A DNA stretch of 64,000 nucleotides from Haloarchaeobius litoreus (lineage in GTDB: Archaea; Halobacteriota; Halobacteria; Halobacteriales; Natrialbaceae): contig NZ_JANHJR010000003.1 in assembly GCF_024495425.1 (NCBI RefSeq), positions 310,001 to 374,000 of the forward strand. Direction: 5' to 3'. This document shows positions 43,639 to 52,500 of the stretch, one piece after another; positions within the stretch are counted from its first letter, which is position 1, and each line of letters opens with the position of its first letter. Under the pieces are notes generated by a model that was not told where the DNA came from, ran no database searches, and saw nothing but the letters and a program-made list of their open reading frames with translations. Position numbers and translations under genes: made by a program.

Positions 43639-44508
43639 ATGGACGAGCGTCGTGGAACCGCCGGCCAGGCCCTCGCCGGAGCCGTCGCGCTCGTCGGCCT
43701 GGGCTACGCAGCCCGCCGACTCGCTGGTTCGCGCGTGACAGATATCCCCCTGAGTCCGCTGACCGCCGGCGGCCGGATCGGCGGCGACTGGGTCGCGCGC
43801 GCCGGCGTCGGCACCGGCGACCACCCCGTCGGCGAGATGGACGACATGACCGCCTTCGCCCACGACGGCTTCGACCCCGGACTGGTCGACCCCGAAGTTC
43901 GGGCGTTCTACGAGCGCACCAGCGAGTACGAGCTCTCCCTGACTGCGGAGTGGCACCGCCCCTTCCGCACCGGCGCGTGGCTGGCGGGTTTCCTGACGGG
44001 CACGATCGAGCAGCTCAACCTGCCCGCCCCGGGCGACGGCCGGACGGTCCGACTCGAGAGCCAGTTCGAACGCATCGACCCAGCACTGGACCCGCGGGAC
44101 GGTGCGCGGATGTGGGTCCGCACCGACACCGACACCGGTGAGGGGGTGTTCGTCGCTGCCTACGGCTCGCACGTCGCCGACGGCGAGCGGTACGTCAACA
44201 TCGCGGTCCCCCTCCCAGGGTGCAACCTCTCGACGGTCCTCTCGCTCCGGAATCTGGACAGCGGCGCGGTCGAGCTGACGACCGAGGCACCGGGCGACCC
44301 AGGCCTCTATCTGGTGACACCGGCGGGCGCGTTCGAGCTGCCGATGGCACAGCGGTTCCGGGTGTGGCCCGCGGACTCGGCGGCTGCGCCGACGGACGTG
44401 CGGAGAACGGAGGGGGCCGCCGTCGTCGCCACCCACGAGATGTGGCTGTGCGGGCGACAGTTCCTGACGGTCAGGTACGCCGGTCAGACCAGTACCTCGA
44501 CCTCGTAG
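43639..44508 (+). CDS. Unrecognised protein with one N-terminal transmembrane helix
   Basis: 289 residues. A helix at about 8-25 (TAGQALAGAVALVGLGYA) is followed by a soluble beta-rich domain. No motif recognised. The 3' end overlaps the end of ilvA on the other strand by 25 nt, so both genes share DNA at their tails. ATG at 43639 selected because upstream sequence reads as intergenic. Confidence 0.6.
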   Translation: MDERRGTAGQALAGAVALVGLGYAARRLAGSRVTDIPLSPLTAGGRIGGDWVARAGVGTGDHPVGEMDDMTAFAHDGFDPGLVDPEVRAFYERTSEYELSLTAEWHRPFRTGAWLAGFLTGTIEQLNLPAPGDGRTVRLESQFERIDPALDPRDGARMWVRTDTDTGEGVFVAAYGSHVADGERYVNIAVPLPGCNLSTVLSLRNLDSGAVELTTEAPGDPGLYLVTPAGAFELPMAQRFRVWPADSAAAPTDVRRTEGAAVVATHEMWLCGRQFLTVRYAGQTSTSTS

Positions 44509-45695
44509 CCGGCGTCGCGGATGGCCTCGAGGAGTTCGTCGATGTGGTCTCTCCCCCGGGTTTCGAGGTCGACCTCGACCTCGGTGTCGGCCATGCCGAT
44601 CTGTCGCGAGGTGCGGTCGTGCTGGATGGCGTAGATGTTCGCCTTCTTCTCGCTGATGACGTGCAGCAGGTCCTCCAGCGAGCCGGGACGGTCACGGAGC
44701 ACGGTCCGTATCTTCACGTACCGGCCCGTCGCGACGAGACCGCGCATGATGACCGTCGTCAGCATGTTCAGGTCGATGTTGCCCCCGCACATCGCCGGGA
44801 CGATGACCTCGCCCTCCTCGTAGTCGAACTTGTCGAACAGCAGCGCCGCGAGCGGTGCCGCGCCGGCACCCTCGACCAGCGTCTTCCCGCGCTCCAGCAC
44901 GTACGTCAGCGCCATCGCGATCTCCGGGTCGGAGACCGTGACGACCTCGTCGACGCGCTCCTTGATGACCTCGTAGGTGAGCGTGCCGGGACCGCGAACC
45001 GCGATACCGTCGGCGATTGTGTCGACGCGGTCGAGCTCGACCCGGTGGCCCTTCGTGAGCGACTGGGCGACGCTCGACGCGCCCTCGGCCTGCACGCCGA
45101 TGACCCGCGTGTCCGGGCTCTGTGCCTTGATAGCGGTCGCGATGCCGGAGATGAGTCCACCGCCGCCGATGGGGACGACGACCGTCTCGACCTCGGGGAG
45201 GTCCTCCAGTATCTCCAGGCCGATGGTGCCCTGCCCGGCCATCACCATCTCGTCGTCGAACGCGTGGACGTAGGTGCGGCCCTCCTCGCGCTCTAACTCG
45301 TGGGCCTTCTCGGCGGCCTCGTCGTAGTCCGCGCCGTGGAGGACGACCGCCGCGCCGTAGCTCTGGGTCGCCTTGATCTTCGAGATGGGTGCGTACTCCG
45401 GCATGACGATCTTCGCGTCGACGCCCGAGCGGGTGGCCGCCAGTGCGACCCCCTGTGCGTGGTTGCCCGCGCTCGCCGTGACGACGCCCGCCGCCTTCTC
45501 CTCCTCGGAGAGCGTGGCGATGCGGTTCGTCGCCCCCCGGATCTTGAACGAGCCGGTGCGCTGGAAGTTCTCCATCTTCAGGTGGACCTCCGCGCCCGTC
45601 ATGTCCGAGAAGGTGTGCGTGTACTCGATGGGTGTGTGCCGCGATGTCTCCCTGACTCGCGGCTCCGCGGCGAGAACGTCGTCGAGTTCGAGCAT
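44484..45695 (-). CDS. ilvA: Threonine ammonia-lyase (threonine dehydratase) with ACT domain
   Basis: PLP enzyme converting threonine to 2-oxobutyrate and ammonia, feeding isoleucine synthesis or catabolism. 403 residues. PLP Lys51 in TGSFKIRGA, phosphate loop GGGGLISG, SAGNHAQGVA. C-terminal ACT domain about 327-403 (VLRDRPGSLEDLLHVISEKKA). One ACT domain and the short length fit the TdcB-like or archaeal type rather than two-ACT bacterial IlvA. ATG at 45695. RidA nearby would detoxify its 2-aminoacrylate-type product; IlvE is also in the window. Confidence 0.94.
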   Translation of the reverse strand: MLELDDVLAAEPRVRETSRHTPIEYTHTFSDMTGAEVHLKMENFQRTGSFKIRGATNRIATLSEEEKAAGVVTASAGNHAQGVALAATRSGVDAKIVMPEYAPISKIKATQSYGAAVVLHGADYDEAAEKAHELEREEGRTYVHAFDDEMVMAGQGTIGLEILEDLPEVETVVVPIGGGGLISGIATAIKAQSPDTRVIGVQAEGASSVAQSLTKGHRVELDRVDTIADGIAVRGPGTLTYEVIKERVDEVVTVSDPEIAMALTYVLERGKTLVEGAGAAPLAALLFDKFDYEEGEVIVPAMCGGNIDLNMLTTVIMRGLVATGRYVKIRTVLRDRPGSLEDLLHVISEKKANIYAIQHDRTSRQIGMADTEVEVDLETRGRDHIDELLEAIRDAGYEVEVLV

Positions 45696-45999
45696 AATCG
45701 CGGGGTTGGACCGCCGCCCGGTTAATATTGCCGTATCGGTACCCGATGCTGTCGTCGCGGACGGCGCTCCTCTGCGGGTCACACGCGAGCCTGCGGCTCG
45801 GCGGTGTCGGAAAGAGACGCCCGTCGGGGGTACGGGGAGCCCACCGAGGTCGCCCAAAGGGGAATACGGGATAGCACGCGTGTGACGTGCAACTGAATTC
45901 TCGAACCGGATGTATATAAACGCCAGCCATCCGGGGTGAAAGTATAACCGCAAGACTGCGGCGTCTCGAAACGGCCGTCAGACGTTCGTCTGCCGGGTG
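45696..45999. other. Intergenic region with two unassigned TATA-like elements
   Basis: 304 bases between ilvA and the gamma-glutamylcyclotransferase-like gene. Besides the ilvA promoter it holds TGTATATAAA at 45911-45920 and AGTATAACC at 45941-45949, neither at leaderless distance from any gene. The flanking CGAGCCGCAGGCTCG stem (45789-45803 region) could form a small hairpin. No ORF supported; a small RNA is possible. Confidence 0.5.
45720..45731 (-). promoter_or_regulatory. TATA box of ilvA
   Basis: On the minus strand GGCAATATTAAC, centred about 31 nt before the ilvA ATG. Confidence 0.7.
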
Positions 46000-46401
46000 T
46001 CATTCGGGCGACGATACCACGGTACAGCCGGCCGCAACCAGTTCGGCCAGCACGGCGAGCGGCGGCGGGTCGCCGTCCGGCCACGTCGACCCGTCGGCCG
46101 CGCCGAGCCTGGCAGGGTCGCCGACGTACACCTGTACCGGCTCGCCTGCCCGGCCGTCACCGCGTGGAACAGCGACGCGTCGATACAGCCCGCGCTCGAC
46201 GCCCTCGTAGCGGTCGAGCGCGTCGATATCCGACGTTCGGAGGAGACGACCCACCGTCTCACCGCCGGGGGCGAGCGTCGGGTACCGGCCCTCCACGCGG
46301 TGGGCACCCCGGAGGACGGCGTCCGGCCCGAGCGACCAGTCGTCGAGCACGGCAGCGACGCGGTCGGGGTCCGTGAGAGTCCCGTAGACGAAGACGTCCA
46401 T
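46000..46401 (-). CDS. Gamma-glutamylcyclotransferase-family protein
   Basis: 133 residues, BtrG/GGCT-like fold. Begins FVYGTLTDPDRV, the YGTL substrate loop, and has DRYEGVERGLYRR with the catalytic glutamate. Family enzymes release 5-oxoproline from gamma-glutamyl amines or act in gamma-glutamyl protection; the substrate here is open. Haloarchaea use gamma-glutamylcysteine, a possible target. Start ATG at 46401. Confidence 0.85.
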   Translation of the reverse strand: MDVFVYGTLTDPDRVAAVLDDWSLGPDAVLRGAHRVEGRYPTLAPGGETVGRLLRTSDIDALDRYEGVERGLYRRVAVPRGDGRAGEPVQVYVGDPARLGAADGSTWPDGDPPPLAVLAELVAAGCTVVSSPE

Positions 46402-46479
46402 CGGTCTCGACGACGGCGGCCGCGGCCGTCACCCTTCCGCTTCCGACAGCACAAAGGCACCGAGCGACGCAGACCGACC

Positions 46480-47847
46480 ATGGACCGGGGTCGGCTGTAC
46501 GCTGTCTGGCGGCGGGTCCTCGGGCTCTCGTGGCCGGTGATGGTCGAGCAGACGGTGCGCACCGCGATGCGCACCACCGACATCATCGTCACGGGGCTGT
46601 TCTCGCCGGCGGCCATCGCGGCCATCGGGCTGGCCGACCTCTACTCGCGCTTCCCGCTCCGCATCGGCCTCGGGCTCGGCGGTGGGGCCATCGCGCTGTC
46701 GAGCCAGGACACCGGCGCGGGCGCGGCGGCGAACCGCGACGAGGCGGTCACGCAGGCGGTCCTGCTCGGACTCGTCACCGGTATCCCGTTCGCCGTCTTC
46801 GGGCTGCTGTTCGGCTACTGGGCCATCGCCCTGCTCGGCGCGAACGACACCGTCGCCAGCCTCGGCGGCACCTACCTCGCCATCGTCTTCGCGACCGCGC
46901 CGGCCCGCCAGGTGTCGCTCATCGCCGCCCGGTCGTTGCAGGGCACCGGCGACACGCGTACGCCGATGTACGTCAACGTCGTCTCGAACGGGCTGAACAT
47001 CGTCGGGAGCGTCGTGCTCGGCCTCGGACTCTTTGGCGTGCCGCGCTACGAGATCGTCGGCGTCGGGGCCGCGACCGCCTTCAGCAACGTGTTCACCGCG
47101 GTCGTGCTCTGTGCGGTGATGTTCGCGGGCCGGACGAGCGCGAGCTTCGCCCGGCCCACCGACCCCGTCATCGCCCGCCAGCTGGTCGTCGTCTCCGCAC
47201 CCCGGGTCGTCGAGGGGTTCGTGGAGACGTTCGCGGAGTTCCCGTTCAACGCGCTGCTGCTCGGCTTCGGCACCGAGGTCAACGCCGCGTTCCAGGTCGG
47301 TCGTCGACTCTACCAGCAGGTCACCGGGCCGCTCTCGCGGGGGTACAGCGTCGCCGCGAGCGTCGTCGTCGGACAGGCCCTCGGCGACGGCGACCCCGAG
47401 GGGGCCCGCGAGAACGGCTACGCGACCGCGCTGCTCGGGCTCGTCACCGTCGGGAGCATCGGGCTCGTCCTGGTCGTGACCGCACCGCTGTTCGTGCGCA
47501 TCTTCACCCGCGACCCCGCGACCGTCGGCTACGCCGTCGACTTCGCCCGGGCCTACGGCCTCGCGGCACCGGCGCTCGTGACGTTCGTCGTCTTCTCCGG
47601 CAGCCTGCAGGGCGGCAGCGAGACGCGCACGCCGTTCGTCGCCCGCATCCTCGGGCTCGGTGTCTTCTTCCTCGGCTTCAGCTACGTCGTCGGCGTCGTC
47701 CTCGGCTACGGCGTCGTCGGCGCGTACGGCGGTATCATCGGCTACTACGGGCTCGCGGCGGTCGTCGTCGCGCTCGGCTTCCGGTACGGCGACTGGGCGA
47801 GCCGGGCCGCACGGATGATGGCAGAACGTGGGAGCGGGGCGGACTGA
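46480..47847 (+). CDS. MATE-family efflux transporter
   Basis: 455 residues, 12 transmembrane helices in two homologous halves. MATE motifs: LSWPVMVEQTVRTAMRTTD near 17-35, SRSLQGTGDTRTPMY-like ARSLQGTGDTRTPMYV near 147-162 in half one, and SGSLQGGSETRTPFVA near 377-392 in half two. Exports cationic drugs or metabolites in exchange for Na+ or H+. ATG at 46480; no TATA of convincing quality. Convergent with the histidine kinase gene, 9 nt apart. Confidence 0.93.
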   Translation: MDRGRLYAVWRRVLGLSWPVMVEQTVRTAMRTTDIIVTGLFSPAAIAAIGLADLYSRFPLRIGLGLGGGAIALSSQDTGAGAAANRDEAVTQAVLLGLVTGIPFAVFGLLFGYWAIALLGANDTVASLGGTYLAIVFATAPARQVSLIAARSLQGTGDTRTPMYVNVVSNGLNIVGSVVLGLGLFGVPRYEIVGVGAATAFSNVFTAVVLCAVMFAGRTSASFARPTDPVIARQLVVVSAPRVVEGFVETFAEFPFNALLLGFGTEVNAAFQVGRRLYQQVTGPLSRGYSVAASVVVGQALGDGDPEGARENGYATALLGLVTVGSIGLVLVVTAPLFVRIFTRDPATVGYAVDFARAYGLAAPALVTFVVFSGSLQGGSETRTPFVARILGLGVFFLGFSYVVGVVLGYGVVGAYGGIIGYYGLAAVVVALGFRYGDWASRAARMMAERGSGAD

Positions 47848-47856
47848 CGCCCGGCT

Positions 47857-49311
47857 TCAGACCCCGGCGTCCTCGTCGACCGCCGCATCACCCGACTGCT
47901 CGCCGGGGTCGAGCCGGTCGGCGTCGACCCACTCGACGCCCTCGAAGACGAAGCGCGCGCCGTCGTGGGTCGGGTCGACCCTGACCGTCCAGCCGTGGGC
48001 CTCGGCGATGTCCTCGACGATGGCCAGTCCGAAGCCCGTGCCGTTCTCGGCGGTCGTGAACCCCTGCTCGAACGCCCGACTGGCGTCGGTCACGGGCAGT
48101 CCGGGGCCGTCGTCGGCGACCGCGAAGCCGCGAGCGGCGCGTTCGACGGTGACCGCCACGTCGTCGCCGACGTGGGCGACCGAGTTCCGGTAGAGGTTCT
48201 CGAACAGCGCGCTCAGGCGCTCCGGGTCGGCCAGCAGCGCCCCGTCGTGCTCGACGACGGTCAGGCTCGCTGACGCGGTGTCGCAGTACGACCACGCCTC
48301 CCGTACGACGTGCTTGAGCGACGCCGGCTGGGGGTCGTCGACGGTCTTCCCCGTCCGTGCCAGCTGGAGCACGTCCGCGATGAGCGACTCCATGCGGTCG
48401 AGCGCCCAGCCCAGTTCGTCGAGCGAGGGGTGGTCGTACTCGTCGTCGAGCAGCTCGTGGTGGCCGCGGGCGACCGTCAACGGGTTGCGGAGGTCGTGGC
48501 TGACGATGCCGGCGAACTCGTCAAGGCGCTCGTTCTGGCGCTGGAGCTCGCGCTCGCGCTCGCGTCGCTCGGTCACGTCCGTGTAGACGAAGTACGCCCG
48601 GTCGCTTCCCCTGGTGACGGCGACGCTCCTGAGCAGGAACGTCCGGACCTCGTCGGCGGCGAACCGACGCACCTCCGTCTCGACGCGCTCGCCGTTCGCG
48701 ACGCGGCGGTTGATGTCGCGTCCCTCGGTCCGTCGTGACGGCGGGAGCACCACCTCGTCGAGGTCCTGGCCGACCAGCGTGCCTGGCTCCGCGCCGAACA
48801 TCGACGCGAAGGCGTGGTTCGCCTGCTGGATGATGGCCGTCTCGCCGGAGAGTTTCGCCTCGACGATGCCGTCGCTCGTGTTCTCGAACAGCGTCCGGAC
48901 CTTCGACATCGAGCGGGACTCCGTCTCCCGGATCCAGCGCTCGGCGGCACGGACAGCCCGTCCGACCGCCAGCCGGCGGGCCACCGCGCTCCCGTCGTCG
49001 ACCACGTCGACCGCACCGGCGTCGAGCGCCGCCGCCGCCACGTCGACCCGGTCCTCGGCGACGGCGACGACCGGCGGGTCGAGGATCAGCCCATCGAACT
49101 GCTCGATGGCCTCGACGAGGTCGCCGTCTCGAACGTCGTCGCCCAGCAGCACGCAGTGGATGCCGACTGATGTCTCGAGCATCGCCACCGCGTCATCGAC
49201 GGACGCCATCGTCTCGACACTGATGCTCTCGTCGAACGCATCGACGAGGGAGGCACGACGCTCGTCGGCCGCGACGACACAGAGGACGGACGGGCGTTGC
49301 GTGTCGGACAT
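47857..49311 (-). CDS. PAS-domain sensor histidine kinase with pseudo-receiver N-terminus
   Basis: 484 residues, no membrane helix, so cytoplasmic. Residues 1-115 resemble a receiver fold (SVLCVVAADERRASLVDA; LLGDD near 55-59) but phospho-acceptor status is unclear. PAS domain about 135-247. H-box with His272 in IVSHDLRNPLTVARGH. ATPase domain: N-box LFENLYRNSVAHV, DDGPGLP (G1) and GTGFGLAIV (G2). C-terminal acidic tail. ATG at 49311. No response regulator beside it, common for haloarchaeal kinases. Signal unknown. Confidence 0.92.
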   Translation of the reverse strand: MSDTQRPSVLCVVAADERRASLVDAFDESISVETMASVDDAVAMLETSVGIHCVLLGDDVRDGDLVEAIEQFDGLILDPPVVAVAEDRVDVAAAALDAGAVDVVDDGSAVARRLAVGRAVRAAERWIRETESRSMSKVRTLFENTSDGIVEAKLSGETAIIQQANHAFASMFGAEPGTLVGQDLDEVVLPPSRRTEGRDINRRVANGERVETEVRRFAADEVRTFLLRSVAVTRGSDRAYFVYTDVTERRERERELQRQNERLDEFAGIVSHDLRNPLTVARGHHELLDDEYDHPSLDELGWALDRMESLIADVLQLARTGKTVDDPQPASLKHVVREAWSYCDTASASLTVVEHDGALLADPERLSALFENLYRNSVAHVGDDVAVTVERAARGFAVADDGPGLPVTDASRAFEQGFTTAENGTGFGLAIVEDIAEAHGWTVRVDPTHDGARFVFEGVEWVDADRLDPGEQSGDAAVDEDAGV

Positions 49312-49429
49312 GCCAGTGTTCGTGCCCCGAGTACGGTCGGTAGACGGGTGAGGGAATGAAATGGGTTGTGGCCAGTCCTCACACGACAGCCCACACAAAG
49401 CATTTACAGACACCGTTGGACATGGCCGT

Positions 49430-50440
49430 ATGCGAACCGAAGCAGTCCTGGCGGGGGTCGCCCTGTTCGTGCTCGTGGCCACCGCCGGGGTGCTCGTCGC
49501 GGTCCCCGACGCCGTCCAGTCCCCCACGTCGGAGCCCACCGACCCCGGCGTCGGCTCCATCTCCGACCTGACCATCGCCGTCGAGAACGTCTCCGGTGGG
49601 ACGGCGACGTTCGCCGTGACCCCGTACATCGAGCACCGCGGCAACCCCGCACCGAACGTCAGCGTCGTCCTCCGCGCCGTCGACGACGAGAGCGGCGTCG
49701 TCGCCGACACACGGACGCTCCCGCTCGGCGAACTCACCGGCGGGCGGGAGGTCAACGCCACCGGGACGCTCGCGGTCCCCCGCGAGGGTGGCTACCGCAT
49801 CGAGGCCGTCCTCTACCGCGACGGCCGCCGGCTCGATACCGGGAGCCGGACCGTCTCCGGCGTCGACAGCCTCGTCCCCGAGTACGAGCGGACGCCCGTC
49901 GCCTTCCACGACTTCGCGGGTGCCGACCTCCCCGTCATCGAGTACAGCATCGCCTCGGTGTCGGCCGACGAGGCCACCCTCGACGTGACGACGTACCTCA
50001 CGAACACCGGCGACGCGCCCGCCGACGACCTCCGGTTCGTCCTGAAGGCACGGCAGAACGGCTCGAACGTCGTCGCCGACCGGACGACCGTCGACGTCGG
50101 GCGGGTCGACCCCGGCGAGACCGTCACCCCGACCGCCGAGCTGACCGTCCCCGACGGCTACGACTACTACCTCGACGCCATCCTCTGGCGCGGCGACACC
50201 GTCGTCGACACCCAGCGGTCGGTCGCCAACCTCGGCCCGGGAACCGGCCTCAGCGTCGACGAACCCACCGACACCGACGGCTTCCGGAGCGGTGACTTCG
50301 CCGACGACGGCGGGGCCGGCCGCCCCCCGGAGAGGACCGAGGCGGCGGCCGACGGCGGCGGCCAGCCCGGCTTCGGCGTCCCGGTCGCCCTCGCCGGACT
50401 GCTCGCGACCGCCCTGTTCGCACGGAGGCTCCGACGATGA
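49430..50440 (+). CDS. PGF-CTERM surface protein with two DUF7490-like domains
   Basis: 336 residues. Sec signal helix 8-27. Two repeated beta domains (about 44-143 and 165-268), each starting with an IAVENVSGGTATF or YSIASVSADEATLDV type strand and ending in a YRIEAVLYRDG or YYLDAILWRGD type strand. C-terminus has the archaeosortase tripartite signal: PGF near 314, a hydrophobic helix and RRLRR. The protein is thus processed and lipid-anchored by ArtA-type sorting. AAAGCATTTACAGAC is a TATA-like box 25 nt upstream. Overlaps the next gene by ATGA. Confidence 0.85.
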   Translation: MRTEAVLAGVALFVLVATAGVLVAVPDAVQSPTSEPTDPGVGSISDLTIAVENVSGGTATFAVTPYIEHRGNPAPNVSVVLRAVDDESGVVADTRTLPLGELTGGREVNATGTLAVPREGGYRIEAVLYRDGRRLDTGSRTVSGVDSLVPEYERTPVAFHDFAGADLPVIEYSIASVSADEATLDVTTYLTNTGDAPADDLRFVLKARQNGSNVVADRTTVDVGRVDPGETVTPTAELTVPDGYDYYLDAILWRGDTVVDTQRSVANLGPGTGLSVDEPTDTDGFRSGDFADDGGAGRPPERTEAAADGGGQPGFGVPVALAGLLATALFARRLRR

Positions 50441-50889
50441 CCGACGACGACACCACCCACGACGGCGACGAACCGCACACGACCGACTCCGATGCCGGGT
50501 TCGAGTTCGACGAGGACGCACCCCGAGAGGGCCCTCCCGTCGACGACCCGTCCACCGACGAGCCGCCTGTCACCGAGGCCGAGAACGACCCCGCCACCAC
50601 CGAACCGGACCGGGCCGACGAGCCGGTCGTCGACGAGGCCGAACCGGAGCGTCCCGGGGACGAACACGAGGGCGGCCGCGTCCGACGGTACGTCCTCTGG
50701 GTCGCGCTGGCCGTCCTCGGCCTGTTCAGCGTCGTGCTGCTGTTCCAGTTCTACGGCAGCACCATGCAGGCCATCACCGACTGGGTCGGCCCCGAGTACC
50801 GCTCGCTCGTCCGCAGCGCCGTCTCGCTCGTGCTGCTGTGCCTGACGCTCGTCGGCGTCGTGCGCATCACCCGGGAGCTGGCCGGGTGA
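50437..50889 (+). CDS. Acidic-headed membrane protein
   Basis: 150 residues. The first 80 residues are Asp/Glu/Thr/Pro-rich and likely disordered; two transmembrane helices follow (about 83-103 and 120-142). Translationally coupled to the PGF-CTERM protein gene by an ATGA overlap, so possibly an inner partner of that surface protein. No domain recognised. Confidence 0.65.
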   Translation: MTDDDTTHDGDEPHTTDSDAGFEFDEDAPREGPPVDDPSTDEPPVTEAENDPATTEPDRADEPVVDEAEPERPGDEHEGGRVRRYVLWVALAVLGLFSVVLLFQFYGSTMQAITDWVGPEYRSLVRSAVSLVLLCLTLVGVVRITRELAG

Positions 50890-50968
50890 CCGCCACCAGC
50901 ACTGGGCCCGCCCCTGCGTCGCAGACTCACGCAACGGTCAAGCCGTCCGGTCGCCTCCTACGTGGGAA

Positions 50969-50977
50969 GAGGTGACC
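50969..50977 (+). promoter_or_regulatory. Shine-Dalgarno site of the 31-residue zinc-ribbon gene
   Basis: GAGGTGACC, a near full match to the haloarchaeal 16S 3' end complement, ends 3 nt before the ATG at 50981. It decides the start of this very small gene. Confidence 0.65.
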
Positions 50978-50980
50978 CAC

Positions 50981-51076
50981 ATGACGTGTCCACGCTGTAC
51001 GACCGCCGCCCACGATGCCGGCGGCTCGTTGCTGTGTCCCGCCTGCGGCTGGCGAGAACGCGCCGGTGCCGACTGA
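50981..51076 (+). CDS. 31-residue zinc-ribbon micro-protein
   Basis: A complete small gene: MTCPRCTTAAHDAGG, then SLLCPACGWRERAGAD. Two CPxC knuckles (Cys3/6 and Cys19/22) spaced as in a single zinc ribbon. A strong Shine-Dalgarno site precedes the ATG. Small one-domain zinc-finger proteins with CPxCG motifs are a known class in Haloferax, some linked to growth or stress phenotypes; this one fits that class. Follows the 150-residue membrane protein by 91 nt, possibly in its transcript. A strong hairpin follows the stop. Confidence 0.7.
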   Translation: MTCPRCTTAAHDAGGSLLCPACGWRERAGAD

Positions 51077-51131
51077 CCACCTTTTTCGTCGTCGGGTGCG
51101 CCCCCGGCGCACCACTCCTCGAAAAAGCTGG
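51077..51131. terminator. Bidirectional hairpin between convergent genes
   Basis: Outer arms CCACCTTTTTCG (51077-51088) and CGAAAAAGCTGG (51120-51131), one mismatch; inner arms GGTGCGCC (51095-51102) and GGCGCACC (51106-51113). The T5 and A5 runs give a T-rich 3' side on either strand. Lies between the zinc-ribbon gene and citrate synthase, whose 3' ends face each other. A role in termination of both is inferred. Confidence 0.6.
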
Positions 51132-51235
51132 GCCAAAAACGGTCGCGGCTCACTCCGTACGCCGCGGTGAAACGGCTACTCCCTCCGGTCGTGGCCGTCC
51201 GACCGGCTGTTCCGCAGAAAGAAGGCGGTCGCGCT

Positions 51236-52372
51236 CTACCGTTCGTCGACCGGCACGAACTCCTCGTCCATCGGGCCGACGTAGCGGGCGCGCGGCCGGA
51301 TGAGCCGGTTGTCCTCGTACTGCTCCAGCACGTGGGCGACCCAGCCGCCGACACGGCTCATGACGAAGATGGGGGTGTAGATGTCGATGGGGATGCCCAT
51401 CTGGTAGTACGTCGAGGCGGAGTAGAAGTCGACGTTCGGCGCGAGGCCCTTCTCCTCGGTGAGGTACTCCTCGATGGCGACGGAGTAGTCGTGCCACTGG
51501 GGCGTGCCCGCGGCCTCGCCGAGCGCCTCGGACTTCTCGGAGAGGATCTTCGCGCGGGGGTCCTTGACGTTGTAGACGCGGTGGCCGAAGCCGGGGACGC
51601 GCTCGCCGGCATCGAGGCGGTCCTCGACCCATTCGACGGGGTCCTTGCCGGAGTCGTCGAGTTCGAGCAGCGCCTCCATCACGTCCTGGTTCGCACCGCC
51701 GTGCAGGCTACCCGAGAGCGCGCCGATACCGCCCGGAATCGCGGAGTGCAGGTCCGCGAGCGTCGAGGAGATGACCATCGACGTGAACGTCGAGGCGTTC
51801 AGGCCGTGGTCGGCGTGGAGCACGAGCGCCATGTCGAACGTCTCGGCGAGCACGTCGTCGGGCACCTCGCCGTTCAGCATGTAGAGGAAGTTCGTCGCGT
51901 GGTCGAGGTCCTCGCGGGGTGCGACGGGCTCGTCGCCGTTGCGGACGCGGACGAACGCGGCGAGGATGGTCGGGATCTTCGCCGTGATGCGCCGGCCCTT
52001 CCGGAGGTTCGCCGCCTCGTCCGTCGGGTCTGCCGCGGCGTCGTCGTCGTACGCCGAGAGCTGCGACACCACGGTCCGGAGCGCGGCCATCGGCTCCTCG
52101 TCGGCGGCGGCGAGCTCGCGCACCGTCGCCATGACGCCGTCGTCGATCTCCCGTGCGGTGGCCATCGACTCGGAGAACTCGTCGAGCTCGTCCCGATTCG
52201 GGAGTCGGCCGTGCCAGAGGAGGTAGAGCACCTCCTCGTAGCTGGCGTCTCGGGCGAGGTCCTCGATGTCGTAGCCACGATAGACGAGGCGGCCCTCGTC
52301 GCCGTCGATGAAGCTCAGCTCGGACTCGGCAACGAGAACACCCTCCAGCCCTTTCTTGAGGTCGTCAGACAT
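51236..52372 (-). CDS. gltA: Citrate synthase
   Basis: Condenses acetyl-CoA and oxaloacetate, first step of the TCA cycle. 378 residues, the short archaeal/Gram-positive form. His in LSGSLHGGANQDVMEA near 215-230, GFGHRVYNVKDPRA near 257-270 with the second catalytic His and CoA contacts, and the HADHGLNAST stretch. ATG at 52372. Full length; strongly acidic. TATA candidate TTCTAAAG lies near 52383-52390 but spacing is short. Confidence 0.96.
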   Translation of the reverse strand: MSDDLKKGLEGVLVAESELSFIDGDEGRLVYRGYDIEDLARDASYEEVLYLLWHGRLPNRDELDEFSESMATAREIDDGVMATVRELAAADEEPMAALRTVVSQLSAYDDDAAADPTDEAANLRKGRRITAKIPTILAAFVRVRNGDEPVAPREDLDHATNFLYMLNGEVPDDVLAETFDMALVLHADHGLNASTFTSMVISSTLADLHSAIPGGIGALSGSLHGGANQDVMEALLELDDSGKDPVEWVEDRLDAGERVPGFGHRVYNVKDPRAKILSEKSEALGEAAGTPQWHDYSVAIEEYLTEEKGLAPNVDFYSASTYYQMGIPIDIYTPIFVMSRVGGWVAHVLEQYEDNRLIRPRARYVGPMDEEFVPVDER

Positions 52373-52500
52373 ACGCTGAGCTTTAGAACCTTCACCGAAA
52401 AACATTGCCCTTTACTCGCTACCCTACCGTGCTAATTTGCCGGTTGTCGTCCCGAACAGGCGGCCGAACGCTTTTCTTCCGTCCCGGAGAACCCCGACGT

